This document shows, one piece after another, positions 60,601 to 64,000 of a stretch of DNA of 64,000 bases. Positions within the stretch are counted from its first letter, which is position 1. Each line of letters opens with the position of its first letter. Position numbers and translations under genes: made by a program. The stretch spans positions 42,514,177-42,578,176 of the forward strand of contig NW_026622863.1 of the NCBI RefSeq assembly GCF_023065955.2, given 5' to 3'. The DNA is from Ursus arctos (taxonomy: Eukaryota; Chordata; Mammalia; Carnivora; Ursidae). Under the pieces are notes generated by a model. The model saw nothing but the letters and a program-made list of their open reading frames with translations. It made no database searches and was not told the DNA's origin.

Positions 60601-60989
60601 TGTTATTGACACTAAAATGTATTAACGTTATAAAATTTTGTACCCAGAGTTGGATTGCTATGGGTCAAAGAAATCTCAAATATGGCATTGACTTTATGCC
60701 ATCATGAATGAGAATTAACCCACTTCAGGCTAGAAAACTAAAGATTTTTGCTTTTATAGCCTGACATTTGGTCTGATTCCCTTCCAGTCTATCTTACAAG
60801 GCAGATCCTTCACCAGTTAAGGCTTTAATGTTAGTAGAAATGGTAGGAGTGATTCAGAATGTATGTTAGGTGTTTCTTGTTGCTTTTGGTAATGTCCCGT
60901 GAAAGAAAAATGTGGTATAGAGTTAACTGTAGAGGCTACTAGTGGAGATTGAAAGCGATACTGCTTTGTTAAGGGATGCTATCTCTCCT
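60601..60989. other. Intergenic, nothing recognised
   Basis: AT-rich sequence after the gene. No coding or RNA content seen. Confidence 0.4.
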
Positions 60990-62600
60990 TACAGGCATTC
61001 AGTCCTGGCTGATAGTAAATTCATATATTGCTATATCCCAGCCACTGTTTTTAGGTGTTTAGGATATATCAGTGAGCAACTCTAGCAGGAGGAGATACAA
61101 AAATAATAGAAAAATTGTAGAGTATGTTAGAACATTAGTGTTATGGAGGAATGGTTGTTCAAAAGTAGCTAAGAAGAATATGAAAGTTTATGAAATGGAC
61201 CATAGGTAAGGAAAGTTTCGAGTCAAGATTTGAAGATGTGAAGGAGTAAGTCAGTGGTTATCTAAGGGAAAAGCACTGCAGACAGGAAAAAGCTAGAACA
61301 AAGGTCCCACAATGGGATGATGCTGGTATACTTGAGGAACGTCAAAGAAGCTATTGTAGAGGTCTGTGCAAGGGGGTGATTAATAGAGGAGGATGGAGAG
61401 ATAACAGGGCCACATCTTGTAAGTCATTATAAGCATTTTGTATTTTTTTCTGATGGAAATGGTAGCCATTGAAGTGTTTTGAGCAGAGGATGTGATTTGA
61501 CAAGCTGCTATTGTGTTGTTAAAATGAACAAACAAACAAACAAACCTAAGTGGGCAAGAGGCTATGGCCTCTTAATTCAGGTGAAAGATGATGTTGGCTC
61601 ACACCTTGGTGGTAATAATGGTGAATACTGGTTGGACTCTAGATATAGGGTAAATGTGAGCAAGCAAGATTTGTTTAAGGGTGAGATGTCAGGTGAGAGA
61701 GAGGAGGGTCTGGGGTGACTTTGACTCACGGGTTTTGGTCTCAAACAACTGTAAAGATGGTATTCCCATCAGCTAAGATGGGGAAAGCTGCAGTTCCATC
61801 AGGTTTGTTAGGGAAGATTGGGAGTTCAATTTTGAACATACTGAGTTTGAAATATCTTTTAGACAAAATGATAATATTGATTAGGCACTTGGATGTTTTA
61901 GCTTATATTTTTCTAGAGATTATATTAATTTGGTAGGTATCGCCTATACTTACATAAAACCATGAGGCAGAATAAGAGCATTAAAGACCTGGGTCTAGAT
62001 AGAGAAAAGAAGAACAGAAAGACTGATTCACAGTGCCTTATAACATTAAGAGATCAAAGATAAAAAGACAGACTAGCAAAGGATGCTAAGAAGGACCAAT
62101 GAGATGGAAGGTAAAACAAGATAGTGTGGCATTACAGAAGCTAAATAAAAGTAAGTCAAGGGAAGGACGACCAATGACTGTAGCTACCATTAGCAGATTA
62201 TTTAATACTAGACTTGAGAATTGACTTGAACTTTTCCATGTTATTGTTGATCTTGAGAAGAGTTGGGGTATTTTTGTTTGTTTTGGAGTGGTTGAATTAA
62301 CATGTTGAAAAATAGAAATTGGAGACAGTGAATGTAGACATAACAGCTTACAGGTGTTTTGCTGCAAACTGAAACAAACTTGTTAATAATTAGTGTGACA
62401 ACAGGAATGGGAGTGTCTCCAGGATGGGAAAAGTAATAGCAATTCTGTATGCTGGTTGGAATAATCGGATGGGGGAATAATTCATAACAAAGAAGGAGAA
62501 TTACTGGAGCAACGACCTTATGTTAGTGAGAGGGGATAAAATTTAGCCGATGAAGGGATCATTTTGGATAATATCGTGGAAAGTTTATACCTGGCGATAG
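60990..62600 (-). mobile_element. L2 LINE, antisense, about 1.6 kb
   Basis: The + strand carries, in order, reverse-complement L2 words: 'CACTGCAGACAGGAAAAAGC', 'AGCCATTGAAGTGTTTTGAG', 'CAGAGGATGTGATTTGA', 'TTGAACATACTGAGTTTGAA', 'TTGGAGACAGTGAATGTAGA' and 'ACTGGAGCAACGACCTTATG'. It is one long diverged copy including part of the RT region. An (AAAC)n run is at 61525-61545. Confidence 0.8.
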
Positions 62601-63240
62601 TATGGCAGAATATGGGGTGGTGGGAAGTAAGTATTTGGAGTGGGAGAAGTTTTGGGAAGTGTTGATTCCTTCAGTGATTCCATGAGTGTTAAACATGGTT
62701 AGCTGAAAATATGGGGGATGAGAAGTTTGGGGTCCAAAAGAAAAGAGATCTGACATAGTCACTGAAGTGAGATATTTAATATGCAATATGATTGCCTGGC
62801 AATATTAAAGGGATAAAAAAATGAAAGCAGAAAGGGGCCAGTAAGCAAAAGACGTCAGGCTTAAAACTATATTCACACAAGATCTTTGACATTGTAATTA
62901 AATCTGCAAATGCTTTGAAAGCCTATTGAGTTTTTGAGGGAAATGTACTACTGTTAATGAAACCCAGTCCTAGCTTGCAACAGCATATGACTCAAATCCC
63001 CCAAACAATTCCCAGGCTTTGGAACAAATCCATTAGGAAATGACCCATTTATGTAACTTTTCCAAGGATAAATATGAAACTCTGTATTTCTAGCTATAGA
63101 GGCTACTAGCAGAGATTGAAAGAGATACACATATAGAGAGAGCTAGAATGTAGTTTCTCTTTTTTCATTTGCTTTTTAAAAATATATAAATTGTATGTCT
63201 TAAAAACCTGCCTTGCTTTTTCACGTACATATTTTGGCAA
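62601..63240. other. Intergenic, nothing recognised
   Basis: Diverged AT-rich sequence, possibly the eroded end of the L2. No gene supported. Confidence 0.35.
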
Positions 63241-63990
63241 TCATTCCAGTTGCTATTGCTGCATAACAACCACTCCAAACTTGGCTTAAGATACAATAAT
63301 AATTTATTTAGCTATAAAAATTTAGACAGGGCTTGGCAGCAACAGCTCATCTCTGATTGACATAGCCTGAGATGGGTGGCTTGAAAGCTTGATAGCTGAA
63401 GGCAGGGATCATCTGAATATTCACGCGCTCGCATGTCTGGCAGTTGATTCTGGCTGTCGGCTGGACCTTAAATAGGTGGTCAGCCAGAATACCTACATAT
63501 GATATCTCTACGCGGCTGCTTAGCATGGTGTCTTGGGTTCCAAGAGTATGCCCTAAACAATAAGGTAACAGTTCATGTAATTTTTATGATCTAGCCTCAG
63601 AAATCACATAACCTCACTTGTGTCATACTCCATTGGTTAAGGCAGTTATAGCTCCATGAAAGAAGTGTAACATTTTAAGAGCTTGTAGGGTGGATATATT
63701 GTGGCCTGTTTGGAAAATGCAATATGCCATAAAGATTTTCCATACCTAGCCTGGGAAGTTACATAATCTCAATTCTGCCATTCTGTTTAAGTAGCTACAT
63801 CTTGATAGGAGAGTGTCATGTTGTAAGTAGAGCATATGGGGTAGGATACATTTTGGTGGGCCCTTTTGAAAAAATGTATTCTGTCCCAGAGATCCTCTCC
63901 TACATGAAATTACCTCATTTTTATGGTGGCATATTGTTACGCCTATATATTCTTTTAGTGATACACCGTAATTTTGGCAGACTGCCAGAA
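63240..63990. mobile_element. Old interspersed repeat, unassigned, with internal duplication
   Basis: 'GTTGCTATTGCTGCATAACA', 'CATGTCTGGCAGTTGATTCT', 'GGCTGTCGGCTGGACC' and 'TTGGGTTCCAAGAG' form a layout I recognise as a widespread old mammalian repeat but cannot name. Its end, including CACATAACCTCAC... and GTGGATATATTGTGGCC (63604-63702), recurs diverged as TACATAATCTCAA... and GTAGGATACATTTTGGTGGG (63760-63860). Confidence 0.45.
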
Positions 63991-64000
63991 TTTTCGTTTT

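Overview
The window is a stretch of a carnivoran nuclear genome. It is packed with tRNA-Lys-type carnivore SINEs (SINEC/Can-SINE: a 'GGGGCGCCTGGGTGG' head, a TAAATAAATAAAATCTT tail, and 9-20 bp target-site duplications) and with carnivore LINE-1 copies. The commonest young SINE subtype looks arctoid and most like bears; that is an inference from memory. There is no prokaryotic, viral or CRISPR content.

One protein-coding gene crosses almost the whole window on the + strand: a KRAB C2H2 zinc-finger gene that I identify as the ZNF420 (APAK) orthologue. A CpG-rich promoter with a ZNF143-type ACTACATTTCCCAG element lies near 3.45-3.97 kb. A noncoding first exon ends at a splice donor at 3969/3970. 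A candidate second 5' exon lies at about 5498-5553. The start-codon exon (Met-Ala-Gln) ends at 20702, a KRAB A-box exon is 22022-22151, and the terminal exon 57389-59319 carries 19 uninterrupted fingers. The splice phases agree and give a 689-residue protein. The 3' UTR runs to a poly(A) signal near 60.57 kb.

Region by region. 0-3.4 kb: upstream old repeats and a rearranged RPL17 processed pseudogene. 3.4-4.8 kb: promoter, exon 1 and a TGTGAC-rich repeat. 5.5-20.6 kb: an intron with old antisense L1 remnants and a near full-length dead sense L1 (12.3-20.2 kb) carrying nested SINEs and a nested L1 stub. 20.6-22.2 kb: start and KRAB exons. 22.2-57.4 kb: a 35-kb intron, mostly L1. It holds a 5'-inverted L1 (26.9-28.2 kb), an L1 with a long open reverse-transcriptase frame (30.6-35.4 kb), a full-length L1 with perfect target-site duplications (36.8-43.1 kb), and an older L1 split by a younger L1 that itself carries eight SINEs (44.4-54.5 kb). 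57.4-60.6 kb: zinc-finger exon and 3' UTR with a MIR. 60.6-64 kb: intergenic, with an antisense L2 and an old unassigned repeat.

I did not find a new molecular system. The most checkable novelties are (i) an upstream exon that either splices in frame to the KRAB exon as an alternative N-terminus or makes a uORF ending 5 nt before the main start codon, (ii) two L1 5' ends oriented so that antisense promoters could drive KRAB-less zinc-finger transcripts, (iii) a very uniform zinc-finger contact code, and (iv) several well-resolved insertion and rearrangement histories. All names come from reading the sequence and memory of the families; no database search was run.
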